NCBI GenBank assembly: GCA_002315435.1
Contig: DCFW01000016.1
Location: 1 to 16,033 of the forward strand
DNA length: 16,033 nt
Direction of reading: 5' to 3'
Source of the DNA: Bacteroidales bacterium UBA1794
GTDB taxonomy: Bacteria > Bacteroidota > Bacteroidia > Bacteroidales > Bacteroidaceae
Position numbers and translations under genes: made by a program
Part shown: one piece after another, positions 1 to 6,735 of the stretch
How the letters are laid out: every line of letters starts with the position of its first letter
Numbering within the stretch: position 1 is the stretch's first letter
The notes under the pieces: model-generated
What the model was told of the DNA's origin: nothing
What the model saw: only the letters and a program-made list of their open reading frames with translations
Database searches by the model: none

Positions 1-39
<39 letters not shown>

Positions 40-49
40 AAACGTATAG

Positions 50-122
50 AGCGGAAGACGGGACTCAAACCCGCGACCCTCAGCTTGGAAGGCTAATGCT
101 CTATCAACTGAGCTACTTCCGC
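50..122 (-). tRNA. tRNA-Gly(TCC)
   Basis: This is a complete 73-nt cloverleaf on the minus strand. Acceptor strands GCGGAAG (116-122) and CTTCCGC (51-57) pair fully. The anticodon stem TTAGC/GCTGA encloses loop CTTCCAA with anticodon TCC at 87-89. The T-arm is GCGGG TTTGAGT CCCGT. The discriminator is T at 50, and CCA is not encoded, so it must be added by the CCA-adding enzyme. It lies 10 nt from the downstream tRNA-Thr and 8 nt from tRNA-Tyr, as expected for a joint precursor. Confidence 0.96.
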
Positions 123-130
123 GAAATTTG

Positions 131-213
131 TGGGCAAAGATGGATTCGAACCACCGAAGGCGAAAGCCAGCAGATTTACAGTCTGCCCCATTTGGCCACT
201 CTGGTATTTGCCC
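131..213 (-). tRNA. tRNA-Tyr(GTA)
   Basis: This is an 83-nt class II tRNA with a long variable arm, as expected for bacterial tRNA-Tyr. Acceptor strands GGGCAAA (207-213) and TTTGCCC (132-138) pair, with discriminator A at 131. The anticodon stem GCAGA/TCTGC encloses loop CTGTAAA with anticodon GTA at 177-179. CCA is not encoded. It lies in the middle of the Thr-Tyr-Gly-Thr cluster. Confidence 0.96.
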
Positions 214-221
214 TAAAATTG

Positions 222-295
222 AGCCTCTTGTCGGATTCGAACCAACGACCCCGAGATTACAAATCACGTGCTCTGGCCAACTGAGCTAAAGAGGC
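222..295 (-). tRNA. tRNA-Thr(TGT)
   Basis: This is a complete 74-nt tRNA and the first of the cluster. Acceptor strands GCCTCTT (289-295) and AAGAGGC (223-229) pair, with discriminator T at 222. Loop TTTGTAA gives anticodon TGT at 259-261, reading ACA and probably ACG by wobble. The anticodon stem CGTGA/TCTCG has one central T-T mismatch. With the GGT species at the edge, this cluster holds two threonine isoacceptors. Confidence 0.95.
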
Positions 296-301
296 ATTCA
301 T

Positions 302-346
302 AGCCGTTTCGCCAACCAAGAAATCATCTTCCGTGGCGAAACGGCT
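302..346 (-). repeat. Perfect inverted repeat in the tRNA-operon leader
   Basis: A 13-bp perfect stem (AGCCGTTTCGCCA at 302-314 and its complement at 334-346) encloses a 19-nt loop. It lies between the hpf stop and the first tRNA, directly after a -7 promoter box at 348-355. A transcript from that promoter would begin within or just beside the upstream arm. No T-run follows on the minus strand, so a classical intrinsic terminator is unlikely. It could be an RNase processing stem, a 5' stabiliser, or a structure acting on read-through RNA from hpf. Its role is not known. Confidence 0.7.
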
Positions 347-347
347 G

Positions 348-378
348 CAAATTTAGATAATTATTTTATAACTGCAAA
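348..378 (-). promoter_or_regulatory. Bacteroidetes-type promoter of the tRNA cluster
   Basis: On the minus strand a -33 box TTTG (375-378), a 19-nt spacer and a -7 box TAAATTTG (348-355) match the Bacteroidetes primary sigma-factor pattern TTTG-N19-TAnnTTTG exactly. The predicted start is near 340-343. The position, after hpf and before tRNA-Thr(TGT), says it drives the tRNAs and whatever follows them. Confidence 0.75.
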
Positions 379-395
379 GCTATTTCTTCTTTTTT

Positions 396-695
396 TTATT
401 TATTCCGTTGTTTTTCCTTGAATTTCTGCAATTGTATTTTTAAAGCTTCTACCGATTCAGCCGCAGCCTCTTCAAATGAATCCTTCACTTTTTCTGCGAA
501 GAACTCACCATTAGGTATTGTAATCTTTATGCCAACTTCTTTATTTTCTGCAGTTTCAGGTTTTACAACCTTTAAAGACACCTCAACTTTCTTAATATCA
601 TCGTAATACTGTTCTAATTTTCCTACCTTTTTTTCAATAAACTGTTCCAATTGAGAGGAAACATTAAAATGAATAGATTGAATTCTTACTTGCAT
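396..695 (-). CDS. hpf: Ribosome hibernation-promoting factor, short HPF/RaiA type
   Basis: This 99-residue protein of the HPF/RaiA (YfiA) family binds the 30S decoding region and silences ribosomes in slow growth or stress. It matches the single N-terminal domain: start MQVRIQSIHFNVS, then an alternating strand-helix pattern, a charged helix at 15-30 and a Lys-rich C-terminal helix at about 73-97. It lacks the C-terminal dimerisation domain of long HPF, so by itself it resembles the short form. It is the last gene of the rpsU-xerC-hpf operon, 14 nt after the xerC stop. Its start is fixed by a very strong SD (700-708), the only one among the genes in this window. The family call is firm; whether this protein makes 100S dimers cannot be told. 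Confidence 0.93.
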   Translation of the reverse strand: MQVRIQSIHFNVSSQLEQFIEKKVGKLEQYYDDIKKVEVSLKVVKPETAENKEVGIKITIPNGEFFAEKVKDSFEEAAAESVEALKIQLQKFKEKQRNK

Positions 696-699
696 AATT

Positions 700-708
700 A
701 CCTCCTTT
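700..708 (-). promoter_or_regulatory. Unusually strong Shine-Dalgarno of hpf
   Basis: Read on the minus strand the region is AAAGGAGGT, then TAATT, then ATG. This is nine nucleotides matching the usual complement of the 16S 3' end, with 5-nt spacing, starting right after the xerC stop (TAA, 712-710). All other starts in this window lack such a site. In Bacteroidetes the anti-SD is reported to be occluded by bS21, bS18 and bS6, so a perfect SD is exceptional. It fixes the hpf start. Confidence 0.9.
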
Positions 709-709
709 T

Positions 710-1594
710 TTAGGCTCTTGGATGAGCTTGTTTATAATTTTTTCTTAATTCTTCAAATGTAGTATGAGTATAAATTTCCGTCGTGGACAATTTTTCATGA
801 CCTAAAAGATCCTTCACAGCGCTCAAGCTTGCATCATTATTTAGCATAGCCGTTGCAAAGGTATGCCTAAGGACATGCGGACTTTTCTTCTTTACAGATA
901 CCACCTTTGACAGGTGTAATTTTACAATTTTATATACCAAGACTCTGTATAAAGGCTCTCCGCTTTCTCTTAAAAATAAAGAGTCACATCGTGCTTCTAC
1001 AGAACCATCTCGGATGTTAATATAAGAAATAATTTCGTCTTTTAGAGTTTGCCCAAAAGGAATGTATCTCTGTTTATCTCTTTTACCCGTAACTTTTATC
1101 TTCATTGATATCAGATCGACATCTTTATCAGTCAATCCTATTAATTCCGACAAACGCATGCCTGTTTCGTAAAACATATCAATGATCATTCTATCACGCA
1201 CTCCAACAAATCCTTCTTCAAAGTTTTCCTTCAAAAGGATTTGTTCCATATCTTCAATTTTTATAAAAACAGGCAATGATTTTTTTCTTTTAGGCCCAAC
1301 AATTTTCTGCGTTGGATCTTTAATTATCATTCCTTTATATAAAAGATATTTATAAAAAGAGCGCAAACAGCTTAACTTACGGTTTACAGAAGTTTCCTTC
1401 AAATGACATTCCATCAAGCTTATCACCCAAGAACGAATATTTTCCTCATTCACCTCCATCATATCAAAAACAGAATTCTGATTGTTATGAAATTCAACGA
1501 ATTCACATAGATCAGACTTATAGCTTTCAATAGTTTTATCTGAATAATTCTTTTCGAACTTCAGATAAATAAGAAATGAATCTATTAACTTCAT
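710..1594 (-). CDS. xerC: Tyrosine site-specific recombinase, XerC/XerD type
   Basis: This 294-residue tyrosine recombinase has the usual Xer length. It would resolve chromosome dimers at a dif-like site, in the cytoplasm at the division septum. The N-terminal SAM-like core-binding domain is at about 1-90. The catalytic domain is at about 105-290 and shows all active-site residues: R147 (GMRLSE), K171, H240 and R243 (HVLRH), H266 (LLGHEKLS) and nucleophile Y275 (YTHTT). The operon position between rpsU and hpf, with no phage genes nearby, argues for a housekeeping Xer protein rather than an integron or transposon integrase. No promoter box is visible in the 74-nt gap after rpsU, so it is probably co-transcribed. 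Assignment to XerC rather than XerD is by convention only. Confidence 0.9.
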   Translation of the reverse strand: MKLIDSFLIYLKFEKNYSDKTIESYKSDLCEFVEFHNNQNSVFDMMEVNEENIRSWVISLMECHLKETSVNRKLSCLRSFYKYLLYKGMIIKDPTQKIVGPKRKKSLPVFIKIEDMEQILLKENFEEGFVGVRDRMIIDMFYETGMRLSELIGLTDKDVDLISMKIKVTGKRDKQRYIPFGQTLKDEIISYINIRDGSVEARCDSLFLRESGEPLYRVLVYKIVKLHLSKVVSVKKKSPHVLRHTFATAMLNNDASLSAVKDLLGHEKLSTTEIYTHTTFEELRKNYKQAHPRA

Positions 1595-1668
1595 ATAGTC
1601 ATTGCTTTAATCTTACAGCGACGAATATATAATAAAGAATTCAATTATTCAAGAAAAAGTCTATTTTT

Positions 1669-1860
1669 TTAATCCTCTTCTTCTTGAAGCTTTTGTACAT
1701 AAACTGCACGTTCCTTCTTCAATCTGTTTACAACAGACGGTTTATCAAACTGTTGTCTGTTTCTCAACTCTTTTACAACACCGGTTTTTTCAAATTTTCT
1801 TTTAAATTTCTTCAGCGCTTTTTCAATATTTTCGCCTTCTTTTACTGGTACTACTATCAT
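1669..1860 (-). CDS. rpsU: 30S ribosomal protein bS21
   Basis: This 63-residue basic protein begins MIVVPVKEGENIEKALKKFK and contains the typical bS21 core with FKRKFEKTG and RNRQQFDKPSV. bS21 sits on the 30S platform near the 3' end of 16S rRNA. In Bacteroidetes it has been reported to form, with bS18 and bS6, a pocket that hides the anti-SD. It is the first gene of an operon with xerC and hpf and has its own promoter (1914-1944). No SD precedes the ATG (the leader ends TTAAAAGA), unlike the strong rpsU SD described in Flavobacterium. Confidence 0.95.
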   Translation of the reverse strand: MIVVPVKEGENIEKALKKFKRKFEKTGVVKELRNRQQFDKPSVVNRLKKERAVYVQKLQEEED

Positions 1861-1890
1861 TCTTTTAATATTAAATAAGTTGTTATTAAT

Positions 1891-1909
1891 GCTTAACGTT
1901 TTGTTAAGC
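1891..1909 (-). repeat. Small perfect hairpin at the 5' end of the rpsU mRNA
   Basis: GCTTAAC and GTTAAGC form a 7-bp perfect stem around a 5-nt loop. It lies immediately downstream of the -7 box at 1914-1921, so the transcript from the predicted start (about 1906-1909) would open with this hairpin. There is no T-run after it on the minus strand. It may stabilise the mRNA or be a regulatory site; the sequence alone does not decide. Confidence 0.6.
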
Positions 1910-1913
1910 GGGG

Positions 1914-1944
1914 CAAAATTAGATATAGTTTCTTGATTATCAAA
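1914..1944 (-). promoter_or_regulatory. Bacteroidetes-type promoter of rpsU-xerC-hpf
   Basis: On the minus strand, -33 TTTG (1941-1944), a 19-nt spacer and -7 TAATTTTG (1914-1921) match the phylum consensus fully. The predicted start is about 50 nt before the rpsU ATG. It is divergent from the pepP promoter, about 40 bp away. Confidence 0.78.
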
Positions 1945-1983
1945 ACATTTTGAGAATATTTATAAGTTAATTAACAACTTCAT

Positions 1984-2014
1984 TTTGAAATGACACTACG
2001 ATTCGCTATTTTTG
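1984..2014 (+). promoter_or_regulatory. Bacteroidetes-type promoter of pepP
   Basis: -33 TTTG (1984-1987), a 19-nt spacer and -7 TATTTTTG (2007-2014) match the consensus exactly. The predicted start is near 2019-2022. This lies after the ATG at 1990 and before the ATG at 2038, so the promoter decides the translation start in favour of 2038. Confidence 0.8.
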
Positions 2015-2037
2015 CATTAATACAAAAATATGATAGT

Positions 2038-3822
2038 ATGAATGAAATTATTACTAAGCGCATTGCATTACTTCGAGAATGGATGGGCAAAAATGAGCTT
2101 TCAGCCTTTATCATTCCAAGTTCCGACCCACACTTAAGTGAATATGTTTCTGACTGCTGGAAATCACGCCAATGGATTTCTGGGTTTACAGGTTCAGCGG
2201 GAACAATAGTCATTACACTGAAAAGTGCTGGATTATGGACTGACTCAAGATATTTTTTGCAAGCTGAAAAAGAATTAAAAGAAACAGGAATTACATTATA
2301 TAAAATGGGGCTAGCAGAAACTCCGTCTTTTGAGATTTGGCTTACCGAAGAACTAAACACAGGTGATAAAGTTGGTATTGATGGAAAAATGATATCTATT
2401 TTCGCCGTAGGAAATATTATAAATCATATTAAATCTAAAGGGCTTATTTTATCTTCTGATAAAGACCCATTTGAAGAAATTTGGGAAAATAGACCAGGCA
2501 TACCATTGGATAAAGCATTCATCTATGATTCGAAATACGCAGGAGTATCTGCCCTGGAGAAAATAAACGAAACAAGGAAACATCTAGATGATCATCACGT
2601 AGAAGCTATAATTATTTCAGCGTTAGACGAAATAGCGTGGTTATTGAACATTCGTGGAAATGATGTAAAAGACACCCCTGTGGTCATCTCATATTTTATT
2701 CTTACACATTCAGATGCGGAACTATTTATTAATTCTCGGAAGATTTCTTCTGAAATAGACAATTATCTAAAATCACTTCATATAAATGTATGCGAATATG
2801 GCGAGCTAGATAATTATCTTGCAAAAAAACATTTTTCATCAGTCTTGATAGACCCCCAAAAGACTAGCTATCACATTTTGCAAAGTTTACCTATATCATG
2901 CAGAACCATAAAAGAGTCCTCCCATATTTCTTTGCTAAAAGCCATAAGAAATGCTACTGAGATATCAGGATTAAGAAACGCAATGATTAAAGATGGTGTT
3001 GCTTTGGTTAGATTTCAAATTTGGCTTGAAAAAAACGTATCTAGTGGGAATGAAACAGAAATAAGCATTGATGAACAATTACATGAACTTAGATCACAAC
3101 AAGAGATGTTCGTTGGCGAAAGCTTTGATACCATTGCAGGATATAAAGAGCATGCAGCCATTGTACATTACTCTGCCACACCAGAAACAAATGTAAAACT
3201 AAAACCCGAAGGATCTATTCTTATTGATTCTGGAGCGCAATATTTAGATGGTACAACAGACATAACCCGCACAATATGCTTAGGTTCAATCTCTGAAGAA
3301 GAAAAAATAGATTATACTCTCGTCTTAAAAGGAAATATTAATTTGGCTATGGCTAAATTTCCTAAAGGAACAAGAGGAACCCAGCTTGATATATTAGCAC
3401 GTGCTCCCATGTGGAGTAGAGGGATCAACTACCTTCATGGTACAGGGCATGGCATTGGTCATTTTCTAAGTGTACATGAAGGGCCTCAAGCTGTTAGAAT
3501 GAACGATGTACCAGTATGCCTTGTTCCTGGAATGACCTGTTCTGATGAACCAGGTATCTATAAAAAGAACAAGCATGGAGTAAGAATAGAAAACATGTTA
3601 CTTGTTTGTACGGATATCAGCAGCGAAGAATTTGGAGAATTTTATCGATTCGAGACAATGACTCTATGTCCAATTGATACAGCTCCTATAATCAGGACTA
3701 TGCTCAACCAAGAACAAATAAAATGGATTAATAATTACCACCAAACTGTCTATGAAAAGCTAAGTCCTCACCTAGCTCCTGATGAAGCTAGATGGTTACG
3801 CGAAAAGACTACATATATTTAA
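2038..3822 (+). CDS. pepP: Xaa-Pro aminopeptidase (aminopeptidase P, M24B)
   Basis: This 594-residue metallopeptidase removes N-terminal residues before proline. It is the long, two-creatinase-domain form related to eukaryotic aminopeptidase P. Creatinase-like N-terminal domains span about 1-290 and the pita-bread catalytic domain about 300-520. From the 2038 start, the dinuclear metal ligands are D397 (LIDSGA), D408 (TTDITRT), H471 (GTGHGIGH), E504 (SDEPGIY) and E518 (RIENM); a long C-terminal tail follows. No signal peptide is seen, so it is cytoplasmic. The frame is open upstream to an ATG at 1990, but that ATG lies inside the promoter. The gene stands alone and ends at a two-way terminator. 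Confidence 0.92.
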   Translation: MNEIITKRIALLREWMGKNELSAFIIPSSDPHLSEYVSDCWKSRQWISGFTGSAGTIVITLKSAGLWTDSRYFLQAEKELKETGITLYKMGLAETPSFEIWLTEELNTGDKVGIDGKMISIFAVGNIINHIKSKGLILSSDKDPFEEIWENRPGIPLDKAFIYDSKYAGVSALEKINETRKHLDDHHVEAIIISALDEIAWLLNIRGNDVKDTPVVISYFILTHSDAELFINSRKISSEIDNYLKSLHINVCEYGELDNYLAKKHFSSVLIDPQKTSYHILQSLPISCRTIKESSHISLLKAIRNATEISGLRNAMIKDGVALVRFQIWLEKNVSSGNETEISIDEQLHELRSQQEMFVGESFDTIAGYKEHAAIVHYSATPETNVKLKPEGSILIDSGAQYLDGTTDITRTICLGSISEEEKIDYTLVLKGNINLAMAKFPKGTRGTQLDILARAPMWSRGINYLHGTGHGIGHFLSVHEGPQAVRMNDVPVCLVPGMTCSDEPGIYKKNKHGVRIENMLLVCTDISSEEFGEFYRFETMTLCPIDTAPIIRTMLNQEQIKWINNYHQTVYEKLSPHLAPDEARWLREKTTYI

Positions 3823-3823
3823 C

Positions 3824-3863
3824 AGAATAAAAAAGGAAGGGCTAAACTCTTCCTTTTTATTCT
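3824..3863. terminator. Two-way terminator between pepP and waaA
   Basis: AGAATAAAAAAGGAAG (3824-3839) pairs with CTTCCTTTTTATTCT (3849-3863), with one bulged A and a 9-nt loop. The A/T-rich base gives T-rich sequence on either strand. It begins one nucleotide after the pepP stop and lies about 20 nt beyond the waaA stop, so it can end both convergent transcripts. Confidence 0.8.
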
Positions 3864-3882
3864 CTATTTAATGTCAGTAGAT

Positions 3883-5127
3883 TCAGTCTTCTAAATGAGA
3901 ATCAACAGCATCCATGATTCTTTCTGTTGCCCCACAATTTCTACGAACATAATTACCTGCATTCTTCCCCATTTGACTCAAATTACATTTGTCTACAAGA
4001 AAGCTATCAACAGAGCGCTTAAACTCATCATAATTTTGTATTGAAATTCCGCCCTTGTCTTCAATTAATTCTTTTGCTTCTATAAAATGTTGAAACTTAG
4101 GACCAAATAGAACAGGGATACTATAAACCGCAGCCTCCAATGTATTATGGATACCAGCTCCAAAGCCTCCTCCAATATATGCAAAATCAGCATACCTATA
4201 TATAGACGAAAGCAATCCGAAACAATCAATAATTAAACAATCAGCATGTTTCACATTTTCATCAGTAGCTCGAGAATATCTCACATACGGGCGTTTTAAT
4301 TTACCTATGATTTCTACTAAATGATTTTCATCTATTACATGCGGTGCTATAATCAATTTTATCTCAGGGTGTTCATTGAAATAAGGAATAAATAGATCTT
4401 CATCTGGTTGCCAAGAGCTACCAGCCACCATAGTTATACGCTTGTCCTTAAATAGATCAACCAAAGGCAAATCTTTTGCCGCGTGCATAATCTGAACGAC
4501 TCTATCAAAGCGAGTGTCACCAACTACCGTCACATTATGAACTCCAATTTTTGAAAGGAATCTCTTAGACGTTTCATTTTGCACAAATAACTGATCAAAA
4601 TCTTGCAATACATTTCGGTATGCACCACCATACCATTTAAAAAACACCTGATCCCTTCTAAATATAGAAGAAACGCTATATGTTGGAATATGCCTTTTAT
4701 GCAACTCATCCAAATAATTCTTCCAAAATTCATATTTGATAAAGAATGCCATAGAAGGCTGAATGATATTCAGAAACTTATGAACATTCCTTGGTTTATC
4801 CATTGGTAAATAACAAATAATATCAGCACCTCGGTAATTACGGCGAACTTCATATCCCGAAGGAGAAAAGAACGTAAGCAAAATCTTATACTGAGGATAT
4901 TTTTCACGGATTCGTTCTATTAAAGGCCGTCCTTGCTCAAATTCTCCTAATGATGCTGCATGGAACCAAATATATTTAGCACCCTCTTCCTTCTGCTGAC
5001 GTAAGAGTTCATAGACAATCAAATGTCCTTTGACCATCTTTCGAGGCTTCCTACTAAATGGAAAAAGTAGATGCACAAAAAAAGTATAAATATATATACC
5101 TATATTATATAAAAATGAAGAAATCAT
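3883..5127 (-). CDS. waaA: Kdo transferase (lipid A precursor)
   Basis: This 414-residue GT30-family protein attaches Kdo to the lipid A precursor at the inner face of the cytoplasmic membrane. A membrane anchor is at about 5-24, followed by a basic RKPRKMVKGH stretch. The N-terminal Rossmann domain carries the HAASLGEFEQGRP motif with catalytic base E62. The C-terminal donor domain has GGGFGAGIHNTLEAA (319-333) with E331 and the PVLFGP segment. Length and motifs fit single-gene WaaA; the number of Kdo units added cannot be told. Its ATG overlaps the gltX stop by 4 nt (ATGA), so the two genes are co-transcribed and probably translationally coupled. Confidence 0.93.
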   Translation of the reverse strand: MISSFLYNIGIYIYTFFVHLLFPFSRKPRKMVKGHLIVYELLRQQKEEGAKYIWFHAASLGEFEQGRPLIERIREKYPQYKILLTFFSPSGYEVRRNYRGADIICYLPMDKPRNVHKFLNIIQPSMAFFIKYEFWKNYLDELHKRHIPTYSVSSIFRRDQVFFKWYGGAYRNVLQDFDQLFVQNETSKRFLSKIGVHNVTVVGDTRFDRVVQIMHAAKDLPLVDLFKDKRITMVAGSSWQPDEDLFIPYFNEHPEIKLIIAPHVIDENHLVEIIGKLKRPYVRYSRATDENVKHADCLIIDCFGLLSSIYRYADFAYIGGGFGAGIHNTLEAAVYSIPVLFGPKFQHFIEAKELIEDKGGISIQNYDEFKRSVDSFLVDKCNLSQMGKNAGNYVRRNCGATERIMDAVDSHLED

Positions 5128-6644
5128 ATTTTGATACTTTCGATAGCTCTTTCCATCCGGTTAATAGTCTCTTTTTTCCCTAGAAAGGCTGAAATATCAA
5201 ACATATGTGGCCCCTTCCCTTCTCCAACCAAAGTCAGACGAAATGCATTCATCACATCACCAGTATTATATTCCTTCTCTTCTATCCATTTCATCACAAC
5301 AGCTTCTTGATTCTCTATTGAAAAATCATCAAGATCATTTATCAAGACTTTCAGCTCTGTCATTTGTTTGACAGAATAATCTTTCCATCTTTTTTTTACT
5401 GTCTTTGCATCATATTCAATGGGAGCAACAAAAAAGAAACTACAAAGATCCCATAACTCCTTTACAAAATCAACCCGAGATTTCATCATCTCTACCACAG
5501 TCACAATCCGATCAAAAGTTTCATGTACACCATGTTGGATCAATATTTGTTCAAAGTCACAAGCAATTTCCTTACTGCTCTTTAGCAATATATATTCATG
5601 ATTAAACCATACACATTTTTTTATATCGAATCGAGCACCAGCTTTGCTGCAATGTGATATATCAAATTTCTTTATCAATTCATCCATTGATAGAAGTTCT
5701 TGATCATCTCCTGGATTCCATCCTAATAAAGCCAAGAAATTAACGAGTGCATCGGGCAAATAGCCACACTCTCTATATCCCATAGAAGTCTCACCTGTTT
5801 TCGGATCATGCCATTCCAATGGGAACACTGGAAATCCCAATCGATCGCCATCACGTTTACTTAACTTTCCTTTTCCTTCCGGCTTAAGCAACAATGGCAA
5901 ATGCGCAAATTTTGGCATTGAATCCTCCCAATTGAATGCTCTATATAGCAACACATGCAACGGGGCAGATGAAAGCCATTCTTCACCACGTATCACATGC
6001 GAAATTTCCATTAAATGGTCGTCAACTATATTGGCCAAATGATAAGTAGGCAAATTATCTGCCGACTTATACAATACCTTATCATCTAATATATTAGAAT
6101 TAATAGTTACATCCCCACGGATAATATCATGCACAACAATATCCTCATTAGGCTCAATTTTAAAACGAACAACAAATTGATTGCCCTGAGCTATCAACTC
6201 ATCGGTTGCACCCTTTCCCAAGGTCAATGAATTTCTCATCTGCGTGCGAGTCGTTGCATCATACTGGAAATTTGGAATTTCTTGACGCTTTGCTTCTAAT
6301 TCTTCTGGAGTATCAAAAGCTATATATGCTTTGTCTGTATCTAATAAGATTTTCACATACTTCTTATAGATATCCTTACGCTCTGATTGACGGTAAGGTC
6401 CAAAATTTCCTCCAAAACTCACTCCTTCATCAAAACCGATTCCCAGCCACTTAAATGACTCCAATATATAATCTTCCGCTCCCGGAACAAAACGATGCGA
6501 GTCAGTATCTTCTATACGAAATACTAAATCGCCATTATGCTGACGAGCAAATAAATAATTATATAATGCCGTTCTTACACCTCCAATGTGCAAGGCACCT
6601 GTAGGGCTCGGAGCAAAACGAACTCTAACTCTTCTGTCTGCCAT
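5124..6644 (-). CDS. gltX: Glutamyl-tRNA synthetase
   Basis: This 506-residue class Ib synthetase charges tRNA-Glu with glutamate in the cytoplasm. The catalytic domain starts RVRFAPSPTGALHIGG with the HIGH-type motif at 19-22. The KMSKS counterpart is KLSKR at 260-264, in PEGKGKLSKRDGDRLG. Conserved RIEDTD is at 43-48, and VIRGEEWLSS (218-227) belongs to the Rossmann fold. The C-terminal anticodon-binding domain is helical from about 330. Length is normal and no interruption is seen. waaA follows with an ATGA overlap. A -7 promoter box lies at 6668-6675, about 24 nt upstream of the ATG. Confidence 0.96.
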   Translation of the reverse strand: MADRRVRVRFAPSPTGALHIGGVRTALYNYLFARQHNGDLVFRIEDTDSHRFVPGAEDYILESFKWLGIGFDEGVSFGGNFGPYRQSERKDIYKKYVKILLDTDKAYIAFDTPEELEAKRQEIPNFQYDATTRTQMRNSLTLGKGATDELIAQGNQFVVRFKIEPNEDIVVHDIIRGDVTINSNILDDKVLYKSADNLPTYHLANIVDDHLMEISHVIRGEEWLSSAPLHVLLYRAFNWEDSMPKFAHLPLLLKPEGKGKLSKRDGDRLGFPVFPLEWHDPKTGETSMGYRECGYLPDALVNFLALLGWNPGDDQELLSMDELIKKFDISHCSKAGARFDIKKCVWFNHEYILLKSSKEIACDFEQILIQHGVHETFDRIVTVVEMMKSRVDFVKELWDLCSFFFVAPIEYDAKTVKKRWKDYSVKQMTELKVLINDLDDFSIENQEAVVMKWIEEKEYNTGDVMNAFRLTLVGEGKGPHMFDISAFLGKKETINRMERAIESIKI

Positions 6645-6667
6645 ACCTTATTTAATAAAAATCGTTG

Positions 6668-6675
6668 CAAAAGTA
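6668..6675 (-). promoter_or_regulatory. -7 promoter box of gltX-waaA
   Basis: TACTTTTG on the minus strand matches TAnnTTTG. No good TTTG is found 19-20 nt upstream, so only the -7 element is supported. It would give a leader of about 15-20 nt before the gltX ATG. Confidence 0.5.
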
Positions 6676-6735
6676 AATTATTTTTTCCGAAATACATCTT
6701 TTTTTTGTACTTTTCGGCCAAATTGATTAAATATT

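Noticed and set aside
302..346. The inverted repeat as a rho-independent terminator for hpf
   Set aside because: No T-run follows on the minus strand and a consensus promoter precedes it directly, so it more likely lies in the leader of the next transcript.
710..1594. The tyrosine recombinase as integrase of a mobile element
   Set aside because: It lies between rpsU and hpf in a housekeeping operon with no phage, conjugation or attachment-site sequence nearby, and its length and motifs fit Xer.
1980..2360. A 126-codon open frame antisense to the pepP start
   Set aside because: No promoter, no recognisable domain, and it is a shadow of the pepP coding frame.
6687..6717. CCGAAA / TTTCGG inverted repeat between gltX and the PgpH-like gene
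   Set aside because: Only 6 bp with a loop of about 19 nt in AT-rich sequence; chance is likely and no function can be supported.
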